The notes: generated by a model not told the origin, from the sequence alone. DNA of 25,855 nt from Pseudomonadota bacterium (GCA_023436745.1 JAEZHZ010000359.1:1-25855); one strand, 5' to 3'; positions 8,189 through 16,762 are shown, numbered from the stretch's first letter. Numbers and translations are program-made.

Positions 8189-9387
8189 TCCTGGTCATGC
8201 TTCGTGTGATGGCGCTCAACGTCATCCGCGACCGTGGCGCACTGGCCATGGCCTTCCTGCTACCGCCGGTGATCTTCATGATCTTCGCTGCCATATTTCT
8301 CGGCATCAGCGGGGACGAGATGCGCCTGAGGGTGGCGCTCGGGGTGGCCGAGCAGACTGCACAGACAAAACGACTAGAGGCGGCACTGCGCGGCGAGGAC
8401 ACTTTACGGCTGCTCCCCGGTCGCGAAAACTCGGCAGAGGCCGTCGCCAGTCTGGTGGCGGCGGGCGAGGCCGACGTGGGCTTGTTCGTTGCCGGTGACC
8501 TGAGGGAAGCACAACAGCCGCTCAGGGTGTTCGTCGATCCGGGCAAAGCCGTTGCCGGTGCCATGCTGTCGGGGCAGGTGCAGCGCGTCTTGGGGCACAG
8601 CCTGCCGGAGATTGGTCTCGGACGCACTGCACCCCTTGTCGAGAGCCTCGTAGGCGGCTTCACCCCAGGACAGGCGGCACAGCTATCGGCCGCACTGGAC
8701 GCAATCGCCGAGGGCGAGACGGCAGAAGCGGCTGACGGCGAGCTTGTGGGCATTGAAACCGTTGGGGCACCATCGGGCTCCAGTGTCATCGTGACCTATT
8801 ACGCAGGAGCGATCGCCATCCTATTCCTGCTGTTTTCGGGCATGCAGGGCGCTGCGACACTGATTGAAGAGCGCCACGCAGGGATTCTCGACCGGCTCGC
8901 GGTAGGTCCCTCCGGCACGGATGTTGTGGTTCTGGGCAAGTTCCTGTGTCTCATCCTGCAGGGTGTGCTGCAGGTCAGCCTTATCTTCCTCATCGCTGCA
9001 CTCGTGTACGGGGTGAGCGTGGTGACGCGGCTTGGCCCCTGGATATTGACCACCTTGGCTGCCGCCGCGGCAGCAGCCGGGCTGGGGCTGGCAGTTGCGT
9101 CCGCCTGTACAACCAAGCAGCAGGCACAGACGATTTCAACTTTCGTCGTGCTGGTGTGCTCCGCGATCGGTGGCTCGATGGTGCCGCGCTTCATGATGCC
9201 GCCATGGATGCAGGATATCGGCTGGTACACGCCCAATGCCTGGGCCATCGAGGCCTATCACGGGGCGCTTTGGCGCAGCGATGCGCTTACGGCACTGTTG
9301 CCGCAACTGGCCTGGCTCACAACAATGGGATTGGGTGGTGTGCTGCTCGCCCTGTTTGTATCGCGGTTGCGCCTGCGACTGTCGTGA
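8185..9387 (+). CDS. ABC-2 type transporter permease
   Basis: Integral membrane partner of the preceding ATPase, 400 aa. One N-terminal span (about residues 10-38, with FLLPPVIFMIFAAIF) is followed by a large soluble region of roughly 165 residues, expected to be periplasmic, then five or so spans from about residue 205 onward. The core carries GAATLIEERHAGILDRL, the ABC-2 motif with conserved charged residues on the cytoplasmic side. This one-plus-five topology with a long first loop is typical of the YhbN/DrrB-like ABC2_membrane_3 group of exporters. The start is GTG at 8185, overlapping the ATPase stop. crtZ begins 30 bp downstream, so the pair lies inside the crtE-crtZ transcription unit. 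Confidence 0.9.
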   Translation: MILVMLRVMALNVIRDRGALAMAFLLPPVIFMIFAAIFLGISGDEMRLRVALGVAEQTAQTKRLEAALRGEDTLRLLPGRENSAEAVASLVAAGEADVGLFVAGDLREAQQPLRVFVDPGKAVAGAMLSGQVQRVLGHSLPEIGLGRTAPLVESLVGGFTPGQAAQLSAALDAIAEGETAEAADGELVGIETVGAPSGSSVIVTYYAGAIAILFLLFSGMQGAATLIEERHAGILDRLAVGPSGTDVVVLGKFLCLILQGVLQVSLIFLIAALVYGVSVVTRLGPWILTTLAAAAAAAGLGLAVASACTTKQQAQTISTFVVLVCSAIGGSMVPRFMMPPWMQDIGWYTPNAWAIEAYHGALWRSDALTALLPQLAWLTTMGLGGVLLALFVSRLRLRLS

Positions 9388-9417
9388 ACACGAGGACTGT
9401 GAACCTGGGAGGTTCAG

Positions 9418-9945
9418 ATGGATGCCGTTCTGCATTTTCTCCTTCCGACCCTGCTCGTGGTGGGATCGGTTGCTTTCATGGAATGGTTCGCCACCTGGTC
9501 GCATGAGCACATCATGCATGGCTGGGGCTGGGGCTGGCACAAGTCGCACCATGAGCCCCATGAAGAGGCGCTAGAGAAGAACGACCTGTACGCGGTGGCC
9601 TTTGCAGGGGTAGCGATTACGCTGTTCGCCCTCGGTCACTTCCTGTCGTGGCCGCTCACCTGGATAGGCCTGGGGGTCACGATCTATGGTATCCTCTACT
9701 TCTTCTTTCACGACGGGCTGGTGCACCAGCGCTGGCCGTTCAAGTATGTGCCTCGGAAGGGATACCTGAAGCGCGTGTATCAGGCTCACAGGCTGCACCA
9801 CGCGGTACAGGGCAAGGATGGGTGTGTCTCGTTCGGCTTCGTCTACGCCCAACCGGTGGACAAGCTGGTCAAGCAGCTTCACCAGAACCAGCGGCCCTAT
9901 GATCCTGAGGCGCTGAAGGATGAGGACAGCCCGGCCGCGACCTAG
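9418..9945 (+). CDS. crtZ: Beta-carotene 3-hydroxylase
   Basis: Membrane di-iron hydroxylase that adds OH at C3 and C3' of beta-carotene, giving beta-cryptoxanthin then zeaxanthin. At 175 aa it matches the usual length of bacterial CrtZ. All histidine clusters of the fatty-acid-hydroxylase superfamily are present: HEHIMH (residues 29-34), HKSHH (41-45), HDGLVH (98-103) and HRLHH (124-128). Four hydrophobic stretches surround them. GGGAGG lies just upstream of the ATG. It is the last gene of the crtE unit, and its TAG stop shares the palindromic CTAG with the stop of convergent crtB. With no ketolase gene nearby, zeaxanthin is its likely product. Confidence 0.95.
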   Translation: MDAVLHFLLPTLLVVGSVAFMEWFATWSHEHIMHGWGWGWHKSHHEPHEEALEKNDLYAVAFAGVAITLFALGHFLSWPLTWIGLGVTIYGILYFFFHDGLVHQRWPFKYVPRKGYLKRVYQAHRLHHAVQGKDGCVSFGFVYAQPVDKLVKQLHQNQRPYDPEALKDEDSPAAT

Positions 9946-10868
9946 ATAGGCCGTTGCCAGAGGCCCGAACGCGGAGCCGGGGCGTTGGCCAGCCGGCTGA
10001 CGGCGACGTCCCCCAGCGACGAAGCCAGTAGCGCTAGTTTCTCCGGGCGTGTCGTCGACACGCGCTGCTGCCAGGCGGCATCACCACCCTGCCGCAGCTT
10101 CGTGCCGATGGCGCGATAGACCCGCCGGGCGGCTGCAATTGCCCACGCCGAACGCGGCGGCAGCGCGGACAGGCCCGCGTACGCCGAGCTATAGTAGCTC
10201 TCCGCCAGATCGAGCAGTTCAACAGCCGCGGCGTGGAGCCTTGGCCATTGATCGATGTCGTCAGGGTCTATCGCGCTTATGCCGTGTCGCCGTAGCAGTT
10301 CCGCGGGCAGATAGGTCCGCCCGGCCCGTGCATCCTCGATCACGTCGCGGGCGATGTTGGTGAGTTGAAAGGCAAGGCCGAGGTCACTGGCACGATCAAG
10401 GACCGATGGATCTCGGACGTCCATGATCATTGCCATCATCACGCCAACGACCCCCGCCACGTGGTAGCAGTATTCCAGGGTGTCCTCGATGGTCTCGTAG
10501 CGGCGGCCCACGACATCCATCTCGAAACCGTCGAGCAGTTCCTGGGGGTGGCGGTGCGGTATGCCGTGGCGGGTGATCACCCGTTGTAGCGCAGCGAAGA
10601 TATAGTCCTTGGTTGGTCGTCCCTCGAGGGCACTTGCCGTCTCGTTGCGCAGCCGGACCAACCTGGCTTGTTGTCCGGTCCTGAAATCCGCCTGCTGATC
10701 ATGGCCGAGAGTCTGCCCGTCAATGACATCGTCGCAATGCCTGCACCAGGCGTAGAGCATCACAGCATCGTCTCGGGTGCGCCGGTCGAACAGTCGCGCC
10801 GCGGCCGCGAAGCTCTGGGAACCCTTGGCTATCGCAGCTTCGCTGCGTTCGATGACGGAATCGCTCAT
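9942..10868 (-). CDS. crtB: Phytoene synthase
   Basis: Head-to-head condensation of two geranylgeranyl diphosphates to 15-cis-phytoene, the first committed carotenoid step. The 308-aa protein has the first Asp-rich motif DDVID at residues 46-50 within YAWCRHCDDVIDGQ and the second squalene/phytoene synthase signature LAFQLTNIARDVIEDARAG, with GRTYLP after it. A hopanoid HpnC/HpnD-type synthase is unlikely because crtI and crtY are directly upstream. The ATG at 10868 overlaps the crtI stop (ATGA). It is the last gene of the crtY-crtI-crtB unit and ends against crtZ with no intergenic space. Confidence 0.96.
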   Translation of the reverse strand: MSDSVIERSEAAIAKGSQSFAAAARLFDRRTRDDAVMLYAWCRHCDDVIDGQTLGHDQQADFRTGQQARLVRLRNETASALEGRPTKDYIFAALQRVITRHGIPHRHPQELLDGFEMDVVGRRYETIEDTLEYCYHVAGVVGVMMAMIMDVRDPSVLDRASDLGLAFQLTNIARDVIEDARAGRTYLPAELLRRHGISAIDPDDIDQWPRLHAAAVELLDLAESYYSSAYAGLSALPPRSAWAIAAARRVYRAIGTKLRQGGDAAWQQRVSTTRPEKLALLASSLGDVAVSRLANAPAPRSGLWQRPI

Positions 10869-12355
10869 GGTCTCGCGTCCGCGATCATCAGGCCCGCAGT
10901 AGCCTTGGCGGATCCGACAACGCCCGGGATGCCGGCACCCGGGTGAGTGCCCGCGCCGACGATGTAGAAGTTCGAAATCGCGTCATCACGGTTGTGCGGC
11001 CGGAACCAGGCACTCTGGGTAAGGATCGGCTCGATCGAGAAGGCAGACCCCAGATGGGCGTTCAACTCGCTGCGGAAATCAAAAGGCGTGAAGTGCCGTA
11101 CGGTCACGAGGTCTTCGAGTAGCCCGGGGATGTAGCGGTCATTGAGGTATTTGAGGATGCGGTCGCGATATTGCGGCCCAAGCACGTCCCAGTCGAGGTC
11201 CGCCGTGCCCAGGTGCGGCACCGGCGAAAGCACGTAATAGGCGCTGTGCCCAAGTGGCGCGAGGCTGTCGTCGGTGACCGAAGGGGCGTGGAGATACAAT
11301 GAAAAGTCGTCGGCCAGTGTGTCCGACCTGAAGATATCGGCAATCAACTCTCGATAACGGGGGCCGAACAGAACCATGTGGTGCTTCAGCTCGGGATGCG
11401 TGGTCTTCAGCCCGAAATAGATGACGAACAGCGACATGGAGTATCGCTTTTTGGAAAGGGTCTCACCGTTCTTCCTGCCCCGCTCGGATCCGCGCAGGAG
11501 GTCACGGTAGGTATGGACGACGTCCGCATTCGAGGCGATCTGATCGAATGTGTAGCGGCGGCCATCCTTGAGCTGCAGTCCGGTGACACTGCTGCCTGCG
11601 GCATCGATCGCGTCGATCTCGGCGTTGAGCTCGAGCTTGCCGCCGAGATCCTCCAAGAGCCGCACCATGCCTGCCACCAGGGCTCCCGTGCCTCCCTTGG
11701 CGAACCATACGCCACCTTTGCGCTCGAGCGCGTGTATCAACCCGTAGATCGAGGAGGTATCGAACGGGTTGCCGCCGACCAGCAGGCTGTGAAAGCTGAA
11801 GGCCTGCCGCAGTTGCTCATCTTTGATGAACTGGCTGACCTTGGAATAAACGCTGCGATGGCTTTCGAGCCGGACAAGCTGCGGAGCCGCCTTGATCATG
11901 GCGCCGAAGTTGAGGAACGGCACGGTGCCGAGCTTCTCGTAGCCTTCCCGATACAACTCGTACGAATAGGCGAGAAACCGGCGGTAGCCTTCCACGTCTT
12001 CGGGTGACTTGGCGGCAATCTGGTCGTCCAACCGGGCCTGATCGTCGGCATAGTCGAACCGGTAGCCATCCTCCCAGCAGAGTTGGTAAAAGGGGGCTAC
12101 CGGCAGCAAGGTGACATAATCCGACAGCCGACGGCCCGAGAGCTGCCAGAGTTGCTCAAGGCAATCCGGGTCGGTGATGACGGTCGGGCCGGCGTCGAAG
12201 GTGAAGCCCTGGTCATGATATACGTAGGCGCGTCCGCCAGGCTTGTCGCGTTTTTCGAACACAGTGGTCTGGATGCCGGCACTCTGCAGGCGGATGGCAA
12301 GGGCCAGGCCACCAAAGCCGGCACCTATGACGGCTGCGGTCTTTGCGTTAGTCAC
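10865..12355 (-). CDS. crtI: Phytoene desaturase (lycopene-forming)
   Basis: FAD-dependent, membrane-associated enzyme that introduces four double bases-of-conjugation (desaturations) into phytoene to give all-trans-lycopene. The 496-aa length is typical of bacterial CrtI. Residues 9-25 hold the dinucleotide fold (IGAGFGGLALAIRL), and the C-terminal CrtI signature GAGTHPGAGIPGVVGSAKAT is present. The start is GTG at 12355, with GGAG five bases upstream and overlap with the crtY stop (GTGA). An in-frame extension to 12457 was discarded because it lies wholly inside crtY. Whether it makes lycopene or neurosporene cannot be read from sequence; lycopene is inferred from the crtY neighbour. Confidence 0.96.
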   Translation of the reverse strand: MTNAKTAAVIGAGFGGLALAIRLQSAGIQTTVFEKRDKPGGRAYVYHDQGFTFDAGPTVITDPDCLEQLWQLSGRRLSDYVTLLPVAPFYQLCWEDGYRFDYADDQARLDDQIAAKSPEDVEGYRRFLAYSYELYREGYEKLGTVPFLNFGAMIKAAPQLVRLESHRSVYSKVSQFIKDEQLRQAFSFHSLLVGGNPFDTSSIYGLIHALERKGGVWFAKGGTGALVAGMVRLLEDLGGKLELNAEIDAIDAAGSSVTGLQLKDGRRYTFDQIASNADVVHTYRDLLRGSERGRKNGETLSKKRYSMSLFVIYFGLKTTHPELKHHMVLFGPRYRELIADIFRSDTLADDFSLYLHAPSVTDDSLAPLGHSAYYVLSPVPHLGTADLDWDVLGPQYRDRILKYLNDRYIPGLLEDLVTVRHFTPFDFRSELNAHLGSAFSIEPILTQSAWFRPHNRDDAISNFYIVGAGTHPGAGIPGVVGSAKATAGLMIADARP

Positions 12356-13554
12356 GATTTCTCCGGTCCAAGAAGGGAAGACTCGCGCAGGCAGGCCAGC
12401 GCGCGATGGATAGGGACGGGTGGCTTGCCAACAAGGATCCGCACGATGTCCCCCCATTGTGTGCGGCCCGCATAGAAGCGCTCAATGAGCGGCTCGGGGA
12501 GCCGGTAGAATCTCTGCAGCACAAGGTGGCGACGATCGGGGATGGCAGCCCGGAACAGCATCCGGTTGAGCAGCCTGTAAAAACGTTGTTGACGGTGGCG
12601 ACGCAGGGCGTGGTCGCGAACTCTGCCAGCCAGTTCTGCGCTCCCGATCGGCCAGGCGTCCGCTACCAGATTGGCAAGCTGCACTGCTTCGGGGAGGCTA
12701 TATCCTGTCGTCGGGTGGAACAGCGCCGCCCTCATTCCTGCTTGCGGAACATCAGGTTGGGCTTCCGCCCAGAACTGCGCTGCATCGTGCGCAAGCGAGA
12801 TCGGCAGGACGCCTCGCTCACGGCGCACAACGCGCGAGATCGTCCACCCCTGGCCGGTGGCATAATCGAGCACATCCCGTTCGATGGCTGCCTCGTCGAG
12901 GGCGTCGCCGTCGGCATAGCGGGTGTCCTCTATGAGAATGCGCCGGTCCGAAAACGGCAGGAGGTAGATGAAGCGGTACCCGTCGCGCTGATCCACTGAC
13001 GCGTCCATTATGACCGGGCGCTCCAGACCGTGAGCCTCCGCCGTTTCCACCTCAAGGCCAAGGAACTTCTGGAAACCCAGGACTATGGCATCGCTGGGTC
13101 GATAGCCTCGCGCATCGATGATGCAATCGCCCGACAGGATTTCGCCGGATGCAAGGGTCACGTTGCTGGCAGTCAGGGTGTCCACGCGGGTGCCGCAACG
13201 AATTTCGACGTTGGCGAGTGTCGTTAATGCCTTTCGAACGGACGACGAGGTCAAGGTCGCGTATCCGGAGGCGAGATCGCGGTGGTAGTCCCGGAAGCGC
13301 ACAGCCTGGCCCGACCACTGATGCGCGACCATCGGTGCGATCCATGACAGGTCGTGAGAGGAGACGTCCGCCAGGTGAAACGACCAGGTGTGATCACCGA
13401 ATGCCTCATCTCCAGCTTCAAGCAGCAGGATTGGGTCGCTGCGCTGCATGCTCAGCCGCTGTGCGATCAGTGCCGCCGCAAGGCCGCCGCCGGCGACGAT
13501 CAATCGCGGACCAGCGCGCGGAATGCCGGCATCAGTCGACCCAAACGTCTCCAC
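12352..13554 (-). CDS. crtY: Lycopene beta-cyclase
   Basis: Cyclises both ends of lycopene to beta-rings, giving beta-carotene. The 400-aa protein has an N-terminal NAD(P)/FAD-type fold (LIVAGGGLAAALIAQRL, residues 18-34), HTWSFH nearby, then KFLGLEVET and FIYLLPFSDRRILIEDTRY in the middle. The C-terminal part is basic and rich in aromatic residues (RFYRLLNRMLFRA, RFYRLPEPLIERFYAGR), as in proteobacterial CrtY. The start is GTG at 13554 with GGAGGGGG close upstream. It is the first gene of the crtY-crtI-crtB unit and overlaps crtI by 4 bp. It belongs to the CrtY type, not the heterodimeric CrtYc/Yd or CruA types. Confidence 0.96.
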   Translation of the reverse strand: METFGSTDAGIPRAGPRLIVAGGGLAAALIAQRLSMQRSDPILLLEAGDEAFGDHTWSFHLADVSSHDLSWIAPMVAHQWSGQAVRFRDYHRDLASGYATLTSSSVRKALTTLANVEIRCGTRVDTLTASNVTLASGEILSGDCIIDARGYRPSDAIVLGFQKFLGLEVETAEAHGLERPVIMDASVDQRDGYRFIYLLPFSDRRILIEDTRYADGDALDEAAIERDVLDYATGQGWTISRVVRRERGVLPISLAHDAAQFWAEAQPDVPQAGMRAALFHPTTGYSLPEAVQLANLVADAWPIGSAELAGRVRDHALRRHRQQRFYRLLNRMLFRAAIPDRRHLVLQRFYRLPEPLIERFYAGRTQWGDIVRILVGKPPVPIHRALACLRESSLLGPEKS

Positions 13555-13852
13555 GCGCCCCCTCCGCCAACGGCAAGTTTCACCGACCCTACCATCTTGA
13601 TGCGCACATGAGGACGCCGTTTCGCTGGCAGGATCGACCCAGGGCTTAACTACGGTGTCGAAGCCAGAAGAGTTGCACCAGGGCGCTCGCTCGCTGCCCG
13701 ACCGGCCGCGGTGTACCTGCGGCGGCTCTCACTCCTGCCACCCGCTTTGAGAGGCACAATAGCGCCAGCAGGTAGTCAGTCGGCCATTGGCAACATACAA
13801 GACCTACCGGCCCCAGCCGCCACAGCTGCGCCACCTGACGAGGAATGCTCCG
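13555..13852. other. Divergent intergenic region between crtY and murB
   Basis: About 298 bp between divergent genes. It should contain the promoters of the crtYIB unit and of murB. I find no convincing promoter pair, hairpin, repeat or small gene. Long open frames crossing it on both strands are antisense shadows of crtY or murB. GAGGA at 13840-13844 is the chosen murB ribosome site. Confidence 0.4.
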
Positions 13853-14854
13853 TTGATTATACAACCGCCCGTGCTGACAGCGGACTTTGACCTGAGCGGG
13901 TACAATACCCTTGGCCTGCCGGCGCATGCCAGCTTCGGCACCGTGCTGGCCGACCAGTCGCACCTTGAGACACTGTTTGAGGCCGCGGCCTCTGCGGGGC
14001 TGCCGGTCCGTGTGCTGGGCGGTGGCAGTAACGTCGTGATGCGGCCGCGGCTCGATGCCGTTGTGGCTCTGATGGCTCTCAAGGGGCGCAGGGTCCTGGG
14101 TGAGGAAGCCGGTGCCACCATCGTTGAGGTGGCAGCAGGAGAGAACTGGGACGATGTCGTCGGCTGGACGGTGGAACAGGGGCTGTGGGGATTGGAGAAC
14201 CTCTCGTTGATCCCGGGAACCGTTGGTGCCGCACCCGTACAGAACATCGGAGCCTATGGGGTGGAACTGAAGGACCGGTTCCATTCCCTCGATGCGTTCG
14301 ACACCGTGGAGCGACGCCTCGTCAGCTTCGAGGCCTCGGACTGTCTATTTGCCTATAGGCACAGTCGCTTCAAACAGGCGGCAGGCAGGTATGTGATTAC
14401 CACGGTCCGCCTTGCCCTCCCCCGGCCCTGGGCGCCGGTACTGACCTACGCTGGGCTAGACGAATTACCGCTTGGTGCCGGTGGCCCGGAAATCCGAGCG
14501 CATGTGGTTGCGCTGCGACAATCCAAGCTGCCGGACTGGCGGCAGATCGGCAATGTTGGATCGTTCTTCCATAACCCCATCGTGTCAGCCGCTGTTGCCG
14601 AGGCCATTGCCGATGTGCCGCGCTATCTGCAGGCAGATGGCTCGGCCAAGTTGTCGGCTGCGTGGCTGATCCAGCAGAGCGGCTTCAAGGGCTACCGCGT
14701 CGGCGGGGCTGGGGTATCCGATAGGCACGCACTGGTGATCGTCAACCACGGCGGCGCGACGTTCGAGGATGTGGAGCTACTGAGCAGCACCATCCGCGAC
14801 GGCGTCCGGGCAAGGTTCGGGGTGGATCTCGTTCAGGAGCCCGAGACCCTATAA
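13853..14854 (+). CDS. murB: UDP-N-acetylenolpyruvoylglucosamine reductase
   Basis: FAD- and NADPH-dependent cytoplasmic enzyme that reduces UDP-GlcNAc-enolpyruvate to UDP-N-acetylmuramate in peptidoglycan synthesis. The protein resembles the E. coli (type I) MurB: NTLGLPA near the start, VLGGGSNVV for FAD binding, LSLIPGTVGAAPVQNIGAYG, FAYRHSRFK with the active-site Arg, GSFFHNPIVS with the proton-donor Ser, and a C-terminal QEPE with the expected Glu. The start is uncertain. TTG at 13853 has GAGGA 8 nt upstream and fits the family. A further in-frame TTG at 13787 adds 22 residues but lacks a ribosome site. Type I murB often stands alone outside the mur-fts cluster, as here. Confidence 0.92.
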   Translation: MIIQPPVLTADFDLSGYNTLGLPAHASFGTVLADQSHLETLFEAAASAGLPVRVLGGGSNVVMRPRLDAVVALMALKGRRVLGEEAGATIVEVAAGENWDDVVGWTVEQGLWGLENLSLIPGTVGAAPVQNIGAYGVELKDRFHSLDAFDTVERRLVSFEASDCLFAYRHSRFKQAAGRYVITTVRLALPRPWAPVLTYAGLDELPLGAGGPEIRAHVVALRQSKLPDWRQIGNVGSFFHNPIVSAAVAEAIADVPRYLQADGSAKLSAAWLIQQSGFKGYRVGGAGVSDRHALVIVNHGGATFEDVELLSSTIRDGVRARFGVDLVQEPETL

Positions 14855-14909
14855 GCCAGCAGGCCGGCATGGACCGACCTGCGCTGCCCGCGGGTGGCGG
14901 CAACGTGCC

Positions 14910-16397
14910 TCAGGCGGCGTCGCTCATGACGCTGTCGACCAGACCGTATTCGTGCAGCTTGCGGTAGAGCGTCGAGCGACCGATGCCGAGCGCGCGAGCG
15001 ACCCGGGACATTCGCCCGCCATGATGCTCGATGGCGAAGACGATTGCCTCCCGCTCGAGGTCCGCCAGCGGGGTGACATCGCCACTCGGACCCAGGAAGC
15101 GGTCAGCCGGCGTGGTGGGGCGATCCACCGTCAAGCGCTCACGGGCGGGGGCCATATCGATATGCACGGGGGCAGGGGGTACCGGAACTGCTGCCATCGC
15201 ACCTGCTGCGAGGTCCCTGCCGTTGGCTTGGGCGACTATCTGGGGAAAGTCGATCGTCTCGAGATAGGCGCCATCGGCAAGGATGACTGCGCGATAGACG
15301 GTGTTTTCCAGCTGGCGGACATTACCCGGCCAGTCGTAGCCCATCAGCAGGTCCAGCGCGGCGGGCGAGATGCCGAGAACACGCTTGTTGGCTTCGGCGG
15401 CAAAGCGGACGATGAACATCTCCACCAAGGCCGGGACGTCTTCCATGCGCTCGCGTAGCGGCGGCACATAGATCGGCAACACGTTCAGCCGGTAGTAGAG
15501 ATCCTCGCGGAACTCACCGGTGCGGGCGAGGTTCAGCAGCCGCCGGTTGGTGGCGGAGATGACGCGGACGTTCACCCGTTCCGGTCGGCCGCTGCCCAGT
15601 GGCTCGATCTCTCCATCCTGCAGGGCGCGCAGCAGCTTGACTTGCGTATCGGGCGGCAGTTCGCCGACCTCATCTAGAAACAGGGTGCCATTGTGGGCTT
15701 CGGCAAACTTGCCCGCCTGATCGGAAACGGCACCGGTGAATGCGCCCTTCTTGTGCCCGAACAGCACGGACTCAACCAGGTTCGTCGGGATGGCGCCGCA
15801 GTTGACGGTGATGAACGGCTTGCCGGCTCGGTCGCCGCAACCCTGGATGATGCGGGCAATCAGTTCCTTGCCGACGCCGGTCTCGCCTTCGATCAGCACC
15901 GGAATGGTCGAGCGAGCCGCCTTGGTGCACAGGCTCATGACCCGCGCCATGGCGGGGGCCCGGGCGATCATGTCGGCGGCAGTGAAGGTGCCGGCGCGGC
16001 GCGCCTGATGTGCCCGGATGGCCGTTTCGAGAGTGTCGAGCTTTATGGCATTTCGAAGCGAGACCACCAGGCGCTCCGGGGCGACTGGCTTCACGAAATA
16101 GTCGGCGGCACCGTTGCGCATCGCTGATACGACGGTCTCCAGCGAGGCGTTGGCCGTCTGGATGATCACCGGGGTGTTGAGCCCCTCGCGGCGCATCGCG
16201 TCCATCACACCCATGCCGTCGAGGTCCGGCATGACCAGGTCGAGGATCATCGCGCCGATGCTCTTGTCGTCGCGCAGGATGGAGAGCGCCTGCTCGCCGC
16301 CGGTCGCGGTCAGCGGACGGAAGCCGGCGCGGTTGGCGACCTCGGCCGTCAATCGCAGTTGTACCGGATCATCGTCGACTACGAGAACGCGCGTCAT
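14910..16397 (-). CDS. NtrC-family sigma-54-dependent response regulator
   Basis: Two-component transcription activator of 495 aa. The receiver domain has acidic residues D8-D10, phospho-acceptor D53 (MILDLVMPD), T81 and K103. The AAA+ domain has Walker A GETGVGKE (171-178), GAFTGA (218-223), the loop that contacts sigma-54, and Walker B TLFLDEV (238-244). A Pro/Ala-rich linker of about 60 residues leads to a Fis-type helix-turn-helix (SRVARALGIGRSTLYRKL, 464-481). The start ATG at 16397 has GGAG upstream; an upstream in-frame GTG at 16424 adds nine residues without support. No histidine kinase gene is in the window, so it is an orphan here. Its targets cannot be deduced. Confidence 0.94.
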   Translation of the reverse strand: MTRVLVVDDDPVQLRLTAEVANRAGFRPLTATGGEQALSILRDDKSIGAMILDLVMPDLDGMGVMDAMRREGLNTPVIIQTANASLETVVSAMRNGAADYFVKPVAPERLVVSLRNAIKLDTLETAIRAHQARRAGTFTAADMIARAPAMARVMSLCTKAARSTIPVLIEGETGVGKELIARIIQGCGDRAGKPFITVNCGAIPTNLVESVLFGHKKGAFTGAVSDQAGKFAEAHNGTLFLDEVGELPPDTQVKLLRALQDGEIEPLGSGRPERVNVRVISATNRRLLNLARTGEFREDLYYRLNVLPIYVPPLRERMEDVPALVEMFIVRFAAEANKRVLGISPAALDLLMGYDWPGNVRQLENTVYRAVILADGAYLETIDFPQIVAQANGRDLAAGAMAAVPVPPAPVHIDMAPARERLTVDRPTTPADRFLGPSGDVTPLADLEREAIVFAIEHHGGRMSRVARALGIGRSTLYRKLHEYGLVDSVMSDAA

Positions 16398-16579
16398 CCA
16401 TACTCCAGTTGTTGCCGGTGCCACGAAGAATCGCGGTGTACCGTTTTGGGAGCAGCATGCCGCGGGGGCCTTAAGAGGGGATTAATCCTACGCAACTGCC
16501 CCGAAAGGGACTGCTGGTGCCGCGACAACGCAACCGCCGGGCGGCAACCCGCATTGCGGCTTCGACAAGGAGCAAAATC
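16398..16579. promoter_or_regulatory. Divergent intergenic region with a perfect 10-bp palindrome
   Basis: Between the response regulator and the small membrane protein gene. GGATTAATCC at 16479-16488 is a perfect palindrome. I looked for a sigma-54 promoter (TGGCAC-N5-TTGC) on both strands and found only a partial match. AAGGAG at 16568-16573 is the ribosome site of the downstream gene. Confidence 0.3.
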
Positions 16580-16762
16580 ATGGCAACAACCAAGCCTTAC
16601 ACTGGATTGGAGTTCATCGAGGGCTTTGCCCTGCTGGCCGGCGCATTGTGGCTCATTGGTGCGTTGCTGGCAGGCAGCCTGATCCTGATGGGACAGCAGC
16701 GGGTGGCCGACACTCCCAACGATTCTAACCAGTCGCCCGTTGCCGAGATGCCTACGCAGTAA
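16580..16762 (+). CDS. Small single-span membrane protein (60 aa), hypothetical
   Basis: A 60-residue protein with a soluble N-terminus of about 12 residues, one hydrophobic segment (about residues 13-37, with FALLAGALWLIGALLAGSLI) and a hydrophilic C-terminus rich in Asp, Asn and Gln. The ATG at 16580 has an excellent AAGGAG ribosome site at 16568-16573 with 6-nt spacing, and this is the main reason to believe the gene is real. An upstream in-frame start at 16517 has no such site. It stands alone between a divergent response regulator and a downstream hairpin, so it is probably monocistronic. I do not recognise the family; no function is proposed. Confidence 0.7.
   Translation: MATTKPYTGLEFIEGFALLAGALWLIGALLAGSLILMGQQRVADTPNDSNQSPVAEMPTQ

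Noticed and set aside
12356..12457. N-terminal extension of CrtI by 34 residues
   Set aside because: Lies wholly within crtY; the GTG at 12355 has a ribosome site, overlaps the crtY stop and places the FAD-binding motif at the normal distance.
13646..14284. 212-codon minus-strand frame across the crtY-murB gap
   Set aside because: Mostly antisense to murB and without motifs or a ribosome site.
16398..16450. Possible sigma-54 promoter (TGGCAC on the minus strand) before the response regulator
   Set aside because: The GC element expected ten bases after GG is missing.
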